Positions 1 through 8,600 of a stretch of DNA of 64,000 nucleotides are shown here, one piece after another; position 1 is the first letter of the stretch, and each line of letters starts with the position of its first letter. Made by a program: the position numbers and the translations under genes. The notes beneath the pieces are model-generated. The model did no database searches. It was not told the DNA's origin and was given only the letters and a program-made list of their open reading frames with translations. Source of the DNA: Actinobacteria bacterium IMCC26256 (GTDB lineage Bacteria; Actinomycetota; Acidimicrobiia; IMCC26256); assembly GCA_001023575.1 (NCBI GenBank), contig CP011489.1, positions 868,001 to 932,000 on the forward strand, in the 5' to 3' direction.

Positions 1-337
1 ATACCCCAATAATGATTGAGCAGCCAACCGCTACAAGTAGAGCGTTCGGCGCGAGAGCGGAGACCACGATGAGCCCAAGGATTGTTCCGGGGACCCTCCC
101 CGCGATGATCCAGCCGATGCCAGAGCGATCAATTGCATGCCTCTCGCGTATTGAGATTGTGAGTGAGAGGGGGATGCCTATGAGTAGAAATGATGCTGGT
201 ACGGCATCTGGGTTGATCATCGCAATAATGGGGACGCCAATGAGATTGAGCCCTAGCCCGACAACCCCTTGCGTCGTCGCTCCAAAGGTGACTACCGCAA
301 AACAGAGCCCCCACTCCAGCAGAGTTAGATGCGGCAA
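1..337 (-). CDS. TSUP (TauE/SafE) family permease, partial
   Basis: The reverse strand is open from a TTG at 337-335 to the window edge, so the C-terminus is missing. The visible ~112 residues are very hydrophobic and begin with a segment reading FGATTQGVVGLGLNLIGVP, which resembles the first-helix signature of sulfite-exporter TauE/SafE (TSUP) membrane permeases; a second strongly hydrophobic stretch follows. An in-frame TAA 18 nt upstream leaves this TTG as the only reasonable start, with a GAGAAG ribosome site just before it. The family exports small anions or sulfur compounds, but the substrate cannot be told here. It diverges from miaB, with about 100 bp between them. Confidence 0.72.
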   Translation of the reverse strand, partial: MPHLTLLEWGLCFAVVTFGATTQGVVGLGLNLIGVPIIAMINPDAVPASFLLIGIPLSLTISIRERHAIDRSGIGWIIAGRVPGTILGLIVVSALAPNALLVAVGCSIIIGV

Positions 338-438
338 TGGCTTCTCGGTTGATTAATGGGGCTAGTGCCCCTAGAGAGTTGGGGTTCTTTGTGCTCTCGC
401 ATGATGAGGGATCGTAGGGGAGTCCTAGACTGCCGCCT

Positions 439-1833
439 GTGACCGAGCCAAGGAGATTCCTCGTACGCACCTTTGGGTGTCAGATGAACGAGCATGACTC
501 CGAGCGCATCGCCGGGGTCCTAATTGCAGATGGTCTCGAACCTACTGATGACCTAGAGCTTGCAGATGTAGTGGTGCTCAATACCTGCTGCATTCGCGAG
601 AACGCCGATAACCGCCTCTACGGAACCCTCGGGCACCTTAAGTCGCTGAAGGATCGCCGCCCGGATATGCAGATTGCTGTTGGGGGCTGTCTCGCTCAGA
701 AGGACCGCGACATAGTGCAGCAGCGTGCTGGGCATGTTGATGTCGTCTTCGGTACCCATAATCTTGCGAGTGCTCCGGCGCTGCTTAAGCAGTCACGCCT
801 CACCGGAGAGTCAGTCATCGAGATTCTTGAGGAGCATGAGGCCTACCCATCTGCTCTCCCCGCTAGTCGCGAAGTAGATCACTCGGCATGGGTAACGATT
901 CAGATCGGATGCGATAATTCCTGCGCCTTCTGCATTGTTCCAAGTGTGCGCGGCAGCGAGGTAAGTCGTCGTATGGGTGACATCGTCTATGAGGTAGAGC
1001 AACTAAGCGCCGACGGCGTAAACGAGATAACGCTGCTCGGTCAGAATGTGAACTCCTATGGCCGTGACCTAGGGGCTGCGCAGTATGCACCCCAGTTCGC
1101 AGACCTACTGCGTGCAGTAGATGCTGTTGAGGGAATAAAGCGAATTCGATTTACCTCCCCGCACCCCAAGGATCTACGCCCTGAGACAATCGCTGCGATG
1201 TCGGAGTGCGAGGCGGTCTGTGAGCACCTGCACCTGCCTCTGCAGTCGGGATCGAATCGCACACTTGCGCGCATGCACCGCGGATATACCGCTGAGCGCT
1301 ATCTAGAGCGACTCGCTGCAGCACGTGCGGGTATCCCCGACCTTGCGGTCACGACGGACATTATTGTTGGATTCCCCGGGGAGACTGACGAAGACTTTGA
1401 GCGCACGATGGAGGTAGTCGCCGAGGCTCGATATGACTCTGCCTATACATTCGTATTCTCGCCTCGCCCGGGTACAGAGGCCGCGGAGATGGTCGATGAT
1501 TTTGTGGCGCCAGAGGTAGTAGCAGAGCGCATGACGCGCCTTACCGAACTCTGCGATGTCGATGCTCTCTTCCGCTATGAGGCGCGTGTTGGTCTCGTAG
1601 AGGAGGTCCTCATTGAGGGGCCATCGAAGAAGGACGCCGCTGTTATCGCAGCGCGAACTCGTCAATCTAAATTGGTCCACTTCAAGCCACCCGAGGGAGT
1701 GTTCTTAGCCCCAGGGTCGATGGCCGAGGCCCGAATTACAAGCGCTGCTCCGCATTGGCTTAGCGCTGAGTTTGTTCAAGCAACCGAGCCGGCTGCACGG
1801 AGGCGTGTTCGGATTCCGGTTACCTCAGGGTGA
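439..1833 (+). CDS. miaB: tRNA-2-methylthio-N6-dimethylallyladenosine synthase MiaB
   Basis: MiaB is a radical-SAM methylthiotransferase that converts i6A37 to ms2i6A37 in tRNAs reading UNN codons. The N-terminal UPF0004 domain carries cluster-ligand cysteines at about 14, 50 and 84. The radical-SAM motif CX3CX2C is C158-C162-C165, and a C-terminal TRAM-like segment (about 390-455) should bind tRNA. Length (464 aa) is normal. The GTG start has no ribosome site, but a TAGACT hexamer lies exactly 7 nt before it, so the message may be leaderless. It overlaps miaA by 4 nt (GTGA); MiaA makes the substrate of MiaB, so the two act in sequence. Confidence 0.95.
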   Translation: MTEPRRFLVRTFGCQMNEHDSERIAGVLIADGLEPTDDLELADVVVLNTCCIRENADNRLYGTLGHLKSLKDRRPDMQIAVGGCLAQKDRDIVQQRAGHVDVVFGTHNLASAPALLKQSRLTGESVIEILEEHEAYPSALPASREVDHSAWVTIQIGCDNSCAFCIVPSVRGSEVSRRMGDIVYEVEQLSADGVNEITLLGQNVNSYGRDLGAAQYAPQFADLLRAVDAVEGIKRIRFTSPHPKDLRPETIAAMSECEAVCEHLHLPLQSGSNRTLARMHRGYTAERYLERLAAARAGIPDLAVTTDIIVGFPGETDEDFERTMEVVAEARYDSAYTFVFSPRPGTEAAEMVDDFVAPEVVAERMTRLTELCDVDALFRYEARVGLVEEVLIEGPSKKDAAVIAARTRQSKLVHFKPPEGVFLAPGSMAEARITSAAPHWLSAEFVQATEPAARRRVRIPVTSG

Positions 1834-2873
1834 GTCAGGGTTCTTCAGGGAGCGTCCGCAATGTTGGAGAAGGCGACGCTCGCGAGGAGGCCGACACGCT
1901 AGGCCTCGGGAGTGTTGAGCACCTTGCGCTGGTTGCCCCGACTGCTTCAGGTAAATCTGAGATAGCGCTACTCGCTGCTGAGGCTCTCGGCGATGTTGAG
2001 ATTGTCTCCATTGACTCCATGCAGGTTTATAGAGGCATGGATATCGGTACCGCCAAGGTAGATGCCGAGGCACGCGAGCGAGTGCCCCACCACATGATTG
2101 ACGTGATAGATCCTTGGCAGGTGTGGTCAGTGCAGCAGTTTCAAATTGAGGCCAGAAAAGCAGTAGCGGATATCGAGTCACGAGGCAAGCGTGCTCTTTT
2201 GGTAGGGGGCACAGGCCTATACGTGCAGGCTGTAATAGATGACCTTCGTTTCCCCGGAGAAGATTTAGTGCTGCGCGCAGAGATTGAGGCGCGTACCGCC
2301 GAGCCTGGAGGAGTCGCCGCAGCCTATGAGCGGCTTCTCGCTGCTGATCCTCTCGCTGCGTCACGAATTGATCCACATAATGTTCGCCGCATCGTGCGCG
2401 CCCTAGAGGTAATTGAGAAGACAGGCGAGCCCTTCTCGTCGTTTGGACCAGGGCTTGATAGGTACGGACCGACTGCATTCCCAGTGCGCATAGCGGGTCT
2501 GTGGCTCTCGCGTGATGTAACCGCACTCAGGATTCATGAGCGGTTCGATGCGATGCGGGTTGGCGGACTTCTCGACGAAGTACGCGCACTGCGGGCCGAA
2601 CCGCGCGGATGGTCGAGAACAGCTCGTCAAGCCATCGGATATAAGGAGTTGGAGGAGGTCCTAGATATGGAGAGAGACCTAGAAAACTCACAAGAGGCGG
2701 AGCTAGATTTAGCCTTCGTGGATGCCTTCGAGACCGCAAAACGCCGCACGAGATCATTCTCAAGGCGCCAGCGAATGTGGTTTCGGCGCGACCCGCGGAT
2801 CACATGGTTTGCGGCAGTCGAGAAAATCGAGGACACGACCCCCGCATTGCTGGCATGGTGGGGGGCAGCATGA
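1830..2873 (+). CDS. miaA: tRNA dimethylallyltransferase MiaA
   Basis: MiaA transfers a dimethylallyl group from DMAPP to N6 of A37 in tRNA. The P-loop APTASGKS sits at residues 36-43, followed by the family motif DSMQVYRGMDIGTAK at 62-76 and PHHMIDVIDP. From the GTG at 1830 the protein has about 30 residues before the P-loop that are unusual for the family, so an internal start is possible; the GTGA overlap with miaB favours the long form. It ends in an ATGA overlap with dapF, making miaB-miaA-dapF a translationally coupled operon, an order also known from mycobacteria. Confidence 0.95.
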   Translation: MSQGSSGSVRNVGEGDAREEADTLGLGSVEHLALVAPTASGKSEIALLAAEALGDVEIVSIDSMQVYRGMDIGTAKVDAEARERVPHHMIDVIDPWQVWSVQQFQIEARKAVADIESRGKRALLVGGTGLYVQAVIDDLRFPGEDLVLRAEIEARTAEPGGVAAAYERLLAADPLAASRIDPHNVRRIVRALEVIEKTGEPFSSFGPGLDRYGPTAFPVRIAGLWLSRDVTALRIHERFDAMRVGGLLDEVRALRAEPRGWSRTARQAIGYKELEEVLDMERDLENSQEAELDLAFVDAFETAKRRTRSFSRRQRMWFRRDPRITWFAAVEKIEDTTPALLAWWGAA

Positions 2874-3793
2874 GCCTCATTACTCTCCAAAAAATCGAAG
2901 CGACGGGGAACGACTTCCTCGTTGTTGATGCGCGCCACTGGGATCCCGAGGTCTTGGTTGCTCAGGCTTCAGCATTATGCGATCGAAACAAGGGGTTTGG
3001 GGCCGACGGGTTATTACTACTCGGTCTGGCGTACGAACTCGCTGGCGGCGTTGATGGCCTCGAGCAAGCGCACTGCTCAATGCGCTTGATCAATGCTGAC
3101 GGTAGCGACGCCGAGATGAGTGGAAACGGAGTACGCGCCCTCGGATTGTTTGCAGTCTCAATCGGACTCGGTACCGATGGAGTATTGCGTGTGGATACAG
3201 CGGCAGGGCGCAGGGTGCTTGATCTAGAGATAGATAGCGAAGGGGTACTCGTATATGCAACCGTGGATATGGGTGCGGTTGCATTCGACTCCGAGAGTAT
3301 TCCGACCACAGCGCAAGACCCACGAGGGCTTTCAGCAGTTATCGATGGTGTGAGTTATTCCGGCGACGCCGCTGGTATGGGCAACCCGCATTGGGTGCTA
3401 CTCGTAGATGACCCAGCGGAGGCGCGAGTCGTTGAGCATGGTCCGATTCTCGAAATTGACACACGATTTCCGAATAGAACGAATGTTGAGTTCATCTCGG
3501 TTACTCCAGGCGAGAGCAATGCAATCACAATGAGGGTATGGGAGCGCGGTGTGGGGGAGACACTCTCCTGTGGAACGGGTGCATCCGCAGCCGCAGCGGT
3601 TGCGAATCGAATGGGGTTGGTAGGCGATTTAGTCACCGTGCATGTTCCGGGTGGAGATCTATTGGTCGAGATTAGGGACGGGGCAGATGCGCAGGGTAGG
3701 CAGGATGGCGCCAAGTTGATACGCCTTGGAGGCCCGGTCGCTCACGTCGCGGAGATCACTCTTGACTCAAAGGACTTCGCGTCATCGCTTTGA
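2870..3793 (+). CDS. dapF: diaminopimelate epimerase DapF (Ser in place of first catalytic Cys)
   Basis: DapF interconverts LL- and meso-diaminopimelate, the last step before lysine and the peptidoglycan cross-link residue. I chose the ATG at 2870 (ATGA overlap with miaA) because the family N-terminus (KIEATGNDFLVVD) starts right after it; an earlier in-frame start at 2777 would lie inside miaA. The protein is 307 aa. The second catalytic motif is intact (SCGTGAS, Cys234), but the first, normally MCGNG, reads MSGNGVRALG with Ser84 (codon AGT). The canonical two-base mechanism uses a pair of cysteines, so this is notable. dapC, dapD and dapE lie 3-6 kb downstream. Confidence 0.92.
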   Translation: MSLITLQKIEATGNDFLVVDARHWDPEVLVAQASALCDRNKGFGADGLLLLGLAYELAGGVDGLEQAHCSMRLINADGSDAEMSGNGVRALGLFAVSIGLGTDGVLRVDTAAGRRVLDLEIDSEGVLVYATVDMGAVAFDSESIPTTAQDPRGLSAVIDGVSYSGDAAGMGNPHWVLLVDDPAEARVVEHGPILEIDTRFPNRTNVEFISVTPGESNAITMRVWERGVGETLSCGTGASAAAAVANRMGLVGDLVTVHVPGGDLLVEIRDGADAQGRQDGAKLIRLGGPVAHVAEITLDSKDFASSL

Positions 3794-3899
3794 GAGTCGC
3801 AGATATCGCTGTCATCACAACCGGCCCAATCTCTGATCAAGCCGAGTCTCTTGGAGTCTCCAGAGGTCTCGCACCTATGCAACTACTAAGCGACCAACG

Positions 3900-5210
3900 T
3901 TGAGTAGCGGACAACAGGGGAGGGGGCGCCGCCGCCTTACCGCCACCGAGGTCGATCTCGAGGTAGTTCGCCAACGAGCACTCCTCGTCGGCACAGGAAT
4001 CGGTACAAGAAGCGTTGAGGTAGCCGAGGAGTCGCTCGCGGAACTCGCTCGCCTTACCGATACTGCAGGTGCCGATGCGGTAGAGATTGTTCTTCAGCGA
4101 AGAGATCATCCCGACTCGCGTACTTATATTGGTAAGGGCAAGGCTGAGGAACTTAGGGAATCGGTTAAGGCCTTAGATATAGATGTCGTGATCTTCGACG
4201 ACGAACTAAGCCCAGCCCAGCAGAGGAACCTTGAGAAGATTTTCGAGGTCGACGTGGTCGACCGCGTCGCTCTGATCCTTGATATTTTTGCCCAACACGC
4301 TGCGAGCCAAGAGGGAATGCTCCAAGTGGAGTTAGCGCAACTTCGCTATCAAATGCCGCGCCTTCGCGGCAGGGGTGGAGTCCTATCTCAGCAGGGTGGA
4401 GGGATCGGAACTCGCGGGCCGGGTGAGACTCAGCTCGAGGTCGATCGCCGGCGCATCCAACGACGTGTTGCGCGCTTGGAGCGCGATCTAAGCGAACTTG
4501 TTCGCAAGCGAGGAACTCAGCGCAAGGCACGTATGAAAATCCCGATGCCGAATGTTGCTCTTGTGGGGTACACAAATGCCGGAAAGTCAACGGTCTTAAA
4601 TCGAATTACCGAGGCAGATGTGCTCGTCGAGAACCGCCTCTTCTCAACCCTCGACCCAACTACGCGACGACTCCGACTCTCAGGTGGCGAGATTGTGCTC
4701 GTCTCTGACACGGTTGGTTTCGTGCGACGCCTGCCGCACCAATTGGTCGAGGCTTTTCGATCCACACTCGAAGAAGTTGCCGATGCCGATCTGCTTCTCC
4801 ACATCGTTGATGCTGGAGCCGCGGATATCATCGGTCAAGTCGCTGCAGTGAGGGCAGTGCTTACTGCAGTAGGGGCGAGTGACCTGCCTGAGTTCATGGT
4901 CATCAACAAGACCGACACCGTCGATGATGCGACCATTGCAGAGGTGCGTCGAATGCTCCCTGATGCAACCACTGTCTCTGCACTTACCGGTGAGGGGATA
5001 CCTGATCTCCTCGAACTCATAGCGACTCAACTTAGATCCGTCTCCAATGTCGTTGTCCTCGGAGTGCCCTACGCACGTGGAGATGTACTCGCATCGCTGC
5101 ATCGCGAGGGCGAGGTACTAGTGGAGGTACATGAAGCCGAGCAGGTACGCGTGCAGGTGAGAATCTCGGAGGCCGCCGCCGGGCGCTTCGCCGAGTTCCG
5201 CATCCCGTAA
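3900..5210 (+). CDS. hflX: ribosome-associated GTPase HflX
   Basis: HflX is a translational GTPase-like protein that binds the 50S subunit and splits stalled ribosomes under stress. The N-terminal HflX domain (about 20-215, with the glycine-rich GGVLSQQGGGIGTRGPGE segment) precedes the G domain: G1 GYTNAGKS at 223-230, G3 DTVG at 270-273, G4 NKTD at 336-339. Length 436 aa is usual. The predicted start is TTG at 3900; no better in-frame start was seen upstream. It lies 106 bp after dapF and converges on the HNH gene, with only 8 bp between stops. Confidence 0.94.
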   Translation: MSSGQQGRGRRRLTATEVDLEVVRQRALLVGTGIGTRSVEVAEESLAELARLTDTAGADAVEIVLQRRDHPDSRTYIGKGKAEELRESVKALDIDVVIFDDELSPAQQRNLEKIFEVDVVDRVALILDIFAQHAASQEGMLQVELAQLRYQMPRLRGRGGVLSQQGGGIGTRGPGETQLEVDRRRIQRRVARLERDLSELVRKRGTQRKARMKIPMPNVALVGYTNAGKSTVLNRITEADVLVENRLFSTLDPTTRRLRLSGGEIVLVSDTVGFVRRLPHQLVEAFRSTLEEVADADLLLHIVDAGAADIIGQVAAVRAVLTAVGASDLPEFMVINKTDTVDDATIAEVRRMLPDATTVSALTGEGIPDLLELIATQLRSVSNVVVLGVPYARGDVLASLHREGEVLVEVHEAEQVRVQVRISEAAAGRFAEFRIP

Positions 5211-5218
5211 ACGGCGCC

Positions 5219-6430
5219 TCAACTTGTATTAGGTGGTGGTCTCCATCTCCAGGGTGTGCCCGTAGAACCGGTAAGCGGCCCGCCCGCTAACTTCTCGAGG
5301 CGATAACCGTCATGTGTTTTCTGTAGATGATGTCGCTTGCAGAGCCGCACAAGGTTCTCAAGGCTTGCAGGGCCGCCCTCAGCGAATGGTTTGATGTGAT
5401 CTATCTCTAGTCCGACGCTCATGTCGCACGTCGGTACCTGGCAGACACGGTCCCGCTCCTCAACCGCTGTGCGCAATGGTGCAGGGATAGCGCGCCCCAT
5501 ATGCGCAACCGTCATGATATCTACTCCATCTATTACAAGAAGTTTTAAGAACGCCTCGCCCAAATACTCAGTGGCCGTTGCGACGGCGATGGGCCCGACG
5601 CCAGCGATCTCACATATCTCTCCATGCTCGGTATGTCCACGCTTGAGTGCTTCGAGATCGACACGAATATTCATCACAGCGTTAGGGCGAGTTGTCTTCG
5701 TCGGACTCGCCTCTTCACCTGAATCCGAGGCGCCCGCTTTTTCGCATAGTGCCATTAGAGCGTCGGCGGCGTAGGCCTCAGGTCTTTCATGGTTCCCACT
5801 CTTGCGTGCCTGTTTGAAAATCGCGTCCTCGAATGGTGCGAGAGCAGCCTTGAGTAGCGCTCCATTAGCAACTGTCATCCTCCCCTTAAGGTTGCACGCC
5901 CCATCCTCACCAACCCACCATTTTAAGGATCGACTCTTGTGGACCTGTCGGTGTCGCTCTGCCTCGTCTGTTGCGGCTGCAACGACACGAGATGTTGCAT
6001 CGCGAAGATCGCGCACTGTTGCATATGTTGCGAGGTTCAAGAGTTGTGTCTCAGTATTGGGGGCAACGATCGCACCGCGTGCTACCTCGACAGCTTGAGT
6101 GCCAGAGAGCGTCCCTGAGCGCAGTGCTGCCTGAGTCACAGGCAAGTGCTGGAGCTGACCAGCGAGGACAACTACAGATTGAGCTTCATAATGAGCACAA
6201 TCAGTCTCGATCGAAAGCCACTCTGAAATGCTCTTCGCACCTTGGCCTCTCCAGCCATTGGTGCGCTCTACCTGCCCCACGGCAACAGTACGAAGTGCAT
6301 CACCACTGCGGCGTACTTCATCGGCCAACCCCACAAGTTCGCGTGCCCCGGCAGCATCGACAACATCTACCTCTATGGCGGCCATGGCGGATTGGAGTTC
6401 TGTGTGGGCGTTTCGCAGTCTATCGAACAT
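5219..6430 (-). CDS. DUF222/13E12-type HNH endonuclease, SOS-controlled copy 1
   Basis: The 403-residue product has an N-terminal DUF222 (13E12 repeat) region and a C-terminal HNH nuclease motif: CQVPTCDMS, then LEIDHIKPFAEGG, then NLVRLCKRHH, giving the paired cysteines, the DH pair and the final HH. I start it at ATG 6430-6428 because homology with the second copy (42848-44068) begins there and because this ATG lies inside a perfect 16-bp palindrome holding a LexA box. A TATACT hexamer 7 nt before the ATG suggests a leaderless transcript. 13E12-family genes in mycobacteria are known to carry LexA sites. The biological role of the nuclease is not established. Confidence 0.85.
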   Translation of the reverse strand: MFDRLRNAHTELQSAMAAIEVDVVDAAGARELVGLADEVRRSGDALRTVAVGQVERTNGWRGQGAKSISEWLSIETDCAHYEAQSVVVLAGQLQHLPVTQAALRSGTLSGTQAVEVARGAIVAPNTETQLLNLATYATVRDLRDATSRVVAAATDEAERHRQVHKSRSLKWWVGEDGACNLKGRMTVANGALLKAALAPFEDAIFKQARKSGNHERPEAYAADALMALCEKAGASDSGEEASPTKTTRPNAVMNIRVDLEALKRGHTEHGEICEIAGVGPIAVATATEYLGEAFLKLLVIDGVDIMTVAHMGRAIPAPLRTAVEERDRVCQVPTCDMSVGLEIDHIKPFAEGGPASLENLVRLCKRHHLQKTHDGYRLEKLAGGPLTGSTGTPWRWRPPPNTS

Positions 6431-6437
6431 ATGTTCG
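6424..6437. promoter_or_regulatory. LexA (SOS) box over the start of the HNH gene
   Basis: CGAACATATGTTCG is a perfect palindrome fitting the actinobacterial/Bacillus-type LexA consensus GAAC-N4-GTTC; with flanks the dyad is 16 bp (6423-6438). The ATG of the HNH gene is the central ATG of the reverse strand, so bound LexA would cover the start codon and the likely transcription start. lexA itself is 3.4 kb away. Confidence 0.85.
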
Positions 6438-6528
6438 AGTATAAAACAGGGGTGTGACAGGCTCCCCGCATTGATTCGGAATGGAGTCAAATCTCCGCCC
6501 CTCTCCGCGCCGCCGGTAGTCTGCACCT

Positions 6529-7662
6529 GTGACTTCGCAAGGCTTTGTGCCCCCTCCGTATCCGCAGGACCGCCTCGATACGCTCAAGAAGGTCGCGGAT
6601 GCGCTCCCGGGTGGAATGGTTGATTGCTCTATAGGTAACCCAGTAGATCCGGTCCCCGAGGTGGCATTAGAGGCACTTGCGGCGGCTGCAGCTCTGGGGA
6701 ATACGTACCCACCAACGATCGGGACTCCTGACCTGCGTGAAGCTGCAGCGGGTTGGTTGCGGCGTAGAGCGGGGGTTGAGGTCGACCCGGTTAGCGAGAT
6801 CATCGCCTGTATTGGGACGAAAGAGTTGGTTGGATCACTACCGCATTACCTCTCGCTAAGAGATCCATCTCGCGACACCATTCTGTATCCGTCTGTTGCC
6901 TACCCGACATACGAAATGGGGGCAACGCTCGCTGGGCTACGCGCTCTCCCGGTCTCGCTTCATGCGAATTGGCATATCGATTTAGACTCAATTACTGCGC
7001 AGGACGCGAGCCGTGCACTTGTGCTCTGGCTTAACTACCCGGGCAATCCGACCTCAACGGTTGCTGGTGCCGCCGAGATGGCGCGCATCGTAGAGTGGGG
7101 ACGCGAAAACGGTGTTCTCATTGCATCCGACGAGTGTTACTACGAGTTCTCAGGTCAGGAGGCTGCCGCTACTGCCTTAGGTACTGGAAACGAAGGTGTA
7201 ATCGCTGTCCACTCTGTATCTAAGCGTTCAAATCTGGCTGGATTCCGTGCGGGTTTTATCTCTGGCGATAAAGAGATAGTTAAGTATTTAGGTGAGGTTC
7301 GTAAACACGCTGGCTTGATGGTCCCAGGACCGGTTCAGGCGGCCGCTGAAGCTGTTCTCGATGACGACGAGCATGTCGATATTCAGCGTGCTCGTTACTC
7401 GGAGCGGCGTGCACTCATGCTCGATGGCCTCGCTCGACACGGTTTGATCCACGAAGGGGGCTCTGCTCTCTTCTACCTATGGCTGCGAAGCATTGACGGA
7501 GTTGATGGTTGGACAGCGGCAGCGAGACTCGCCGAGTCAGGCCTGATCGTCGCACCTGGAGACCTCTACGGAGCGGCCGGGGTCGAGCATCTGCGTCTCG
7601 CTCTTACTCAGCCAAACGAGCGCCTCCAACTTGCTCTCGAACGCCTCGATGCTCGGCTGTAG
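6529..7662 (+). CDS. dapC: succinyldiaminopimelate aminotransferase DapC
   Basis: A fold-type I PLP aminotransferase of 377 aa. Visible family features are NYPGNPT (Asn near 173), the cofactor Asp in SDECYYEF (about 201), and the Schiff-base lysine K232 in SVSKRSNLAGFRAGF. It closely recalls the actinobacterial DapC family, which transfers an amino group from glutamate to N-succinyl-2-amino-6-ketopimelate. The downstream dapD and dapE neighbours support this specific role over a general aspartate aminotransferase. The GTG start follows TAGTCT by 6 nt, pointing to leaderless expression. The 98-bp region shared with the divergent HNH gene holds both promoters. Confidence 0.88.
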   Translation: MTSQGFVPPPYPQDRLDTLKKVADALPGGMVDCSIGNPVDPVPEVALEALAAAAALGNTYPPTIGTPDLREAAAGWLRRRAGVEVDPVSEIIACIGTKELVGSLPHYLSLRDPSRDTILYPSVAYPTYEMGATLAGLRALPVSLHANWHIDLDSITAQDASRALVLWLNYPGNPTSTVAGAAEMARIVEWGRENGVLIASDECYYEFSGQEAAATALGTGNEGVIAVHSVSKRSNLAGFRAGFISGDKEIVKYLGEVRKHAGLMVPGPVQAAAEAVLDDDEHVDIQRARYSERRALMLDGLARHGLIHEGGSALFYLWLRSIDGVDGWTAAARLAESGLIVAPGDLYGAAGVEHLRLALTQPNERLQLALERLDARL

Positions 7663-7763
7663 TTCTCCATCTACTCCCATTGAGCCGCTCCTTAAAATCT
7701 TCTGATTAAGGTCAACCCCTTTTGGAGCCGGTAGCAGAGGCATTCGCCACGTAGGGTTAGAGG

Positions 7764-8600
7764 GTGACTCTTCAACAGACCATCGAATCCCTCTGGAACT
7801 CCCGCGACGATCTCACTGCGGTGATGCCGATTACTGATGCACGCGCAGCAGTACATGAGGCGATATCCCTACTTGATAGCGGTGAGGTTCGCGTCGCCGA
7901 GATGAACGGCACAGGTGTCGAGGCCGAGGTCATCGTCCACCAGTGGTTGAAGCAAGCGATTCTGTTGCTCTTCCGCCTCTCCGATATGGAGACAAGTGAA
8001 CTCGGGCCATATGAGTACCGCGACAAGATTCCGTTGAAGCATGACTACGCCTCGGCTGGGGTACGCGTTGTGCCCGGCGCATCTGCACGTTGGGGTGCGC
8101 ACCTTGCCCCCGGTGTCGTGATGATGCCTTCGTACGTAAATATTGGGGCGCGCGTCGGCGCTGAGACAATGGTCGATACTTGGGCAACGGTTGGTTCGTG
8201 TGCACAGATTGGTGAGCGCGTGCACCTCTCTGGTGGTGTCGGAATCGGTGGAGTATTAGAGCCACCTCAGGCCTCGCCAGTGATGATCGGTGACGACACG
8301 ATGATCGGCTCACGATGCATTGTTGCTGATGGCGCACGCGTTGGTGCCGGTGTAGTTCTCGGTGCTGGCTGCATCCTTACCTCCTCCATCCCCGTTATTG
8401 ACGCTGAGACTGGTGACGAGATCTCGCGTGGAGTTGTACCCGACTGGTGTGTGGCGATCTCTGCTACTCGGCCTCGCAAGTTCGCAGGCGGAGAGTTCGG
8501 ACTTCCCTGCGTCCTTGTTATTAAGCGCCTAAACGAGGGCGAGCGCCATGACAAGAGCAAGTTGAATGACATTCTGCGCGAAGGCGGCGTCGCTACCTAA
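7764..8600 (+). CDS. dapD: tetrahydrodipicolinate N-succinyltransferase DapD (E. coli-like type)
   Basis: DapD transfers succinyl from succinyl-CoA to tetrahydrodipicolinate. The 278-aa protein has the left-handed beta-helix hexapeptide repeats (VMMPSYVNIGARVG, ETMVDTWATVGSCAQIG, VHLSGGVGIGGVLEP) in the order seen in the proteobacterial enzyme, and its N-terminal helical region (LLDSGEVRVAE, HQWLKQAILL) also matches that type and not the longer actinobacterial DapD. The GTG start lies 6 nt after TAGGGT. The gene overlaps dapE by one base. It follows dapC after about 100 bp, so it may have its own promoter. Confidence 0.93.
   Translation: MTLQQTIESLWNSRDDLTAVMPITDARAAVHEAISLLDSGEVRVAEMNGTGVEAEVIVHQWLKQAILLLFRLSDMETSELGPYEYRDKIPLKHDYASAGVRVVPGASARWGAHLAPGVVMMPSYVNIGARVGAETMVDTWATVGSCAQIGERVHLSGGVGIGGVLEPPQASPVMIGDDTMIGSRCIVADGARVGAGVVLGAGCILTSSIPVIDAETGDEISRGVVPDWCVAISATRPRKFAGGEFGLPCVLVIKRLNEGERHDKSKLNDILREGGVAT

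Noticed and set aside
12-356. Forward 114-residue frame at the left edge
   Set aside because: It is antisense to the TSUP permease frame, which has clear membrane-protein sequence.
5219-6430. Homing endonuclease or intein
   Set aside because: The HNH gene is free-standing with its own promoter and DUF222 domain, not inserted in another gene.
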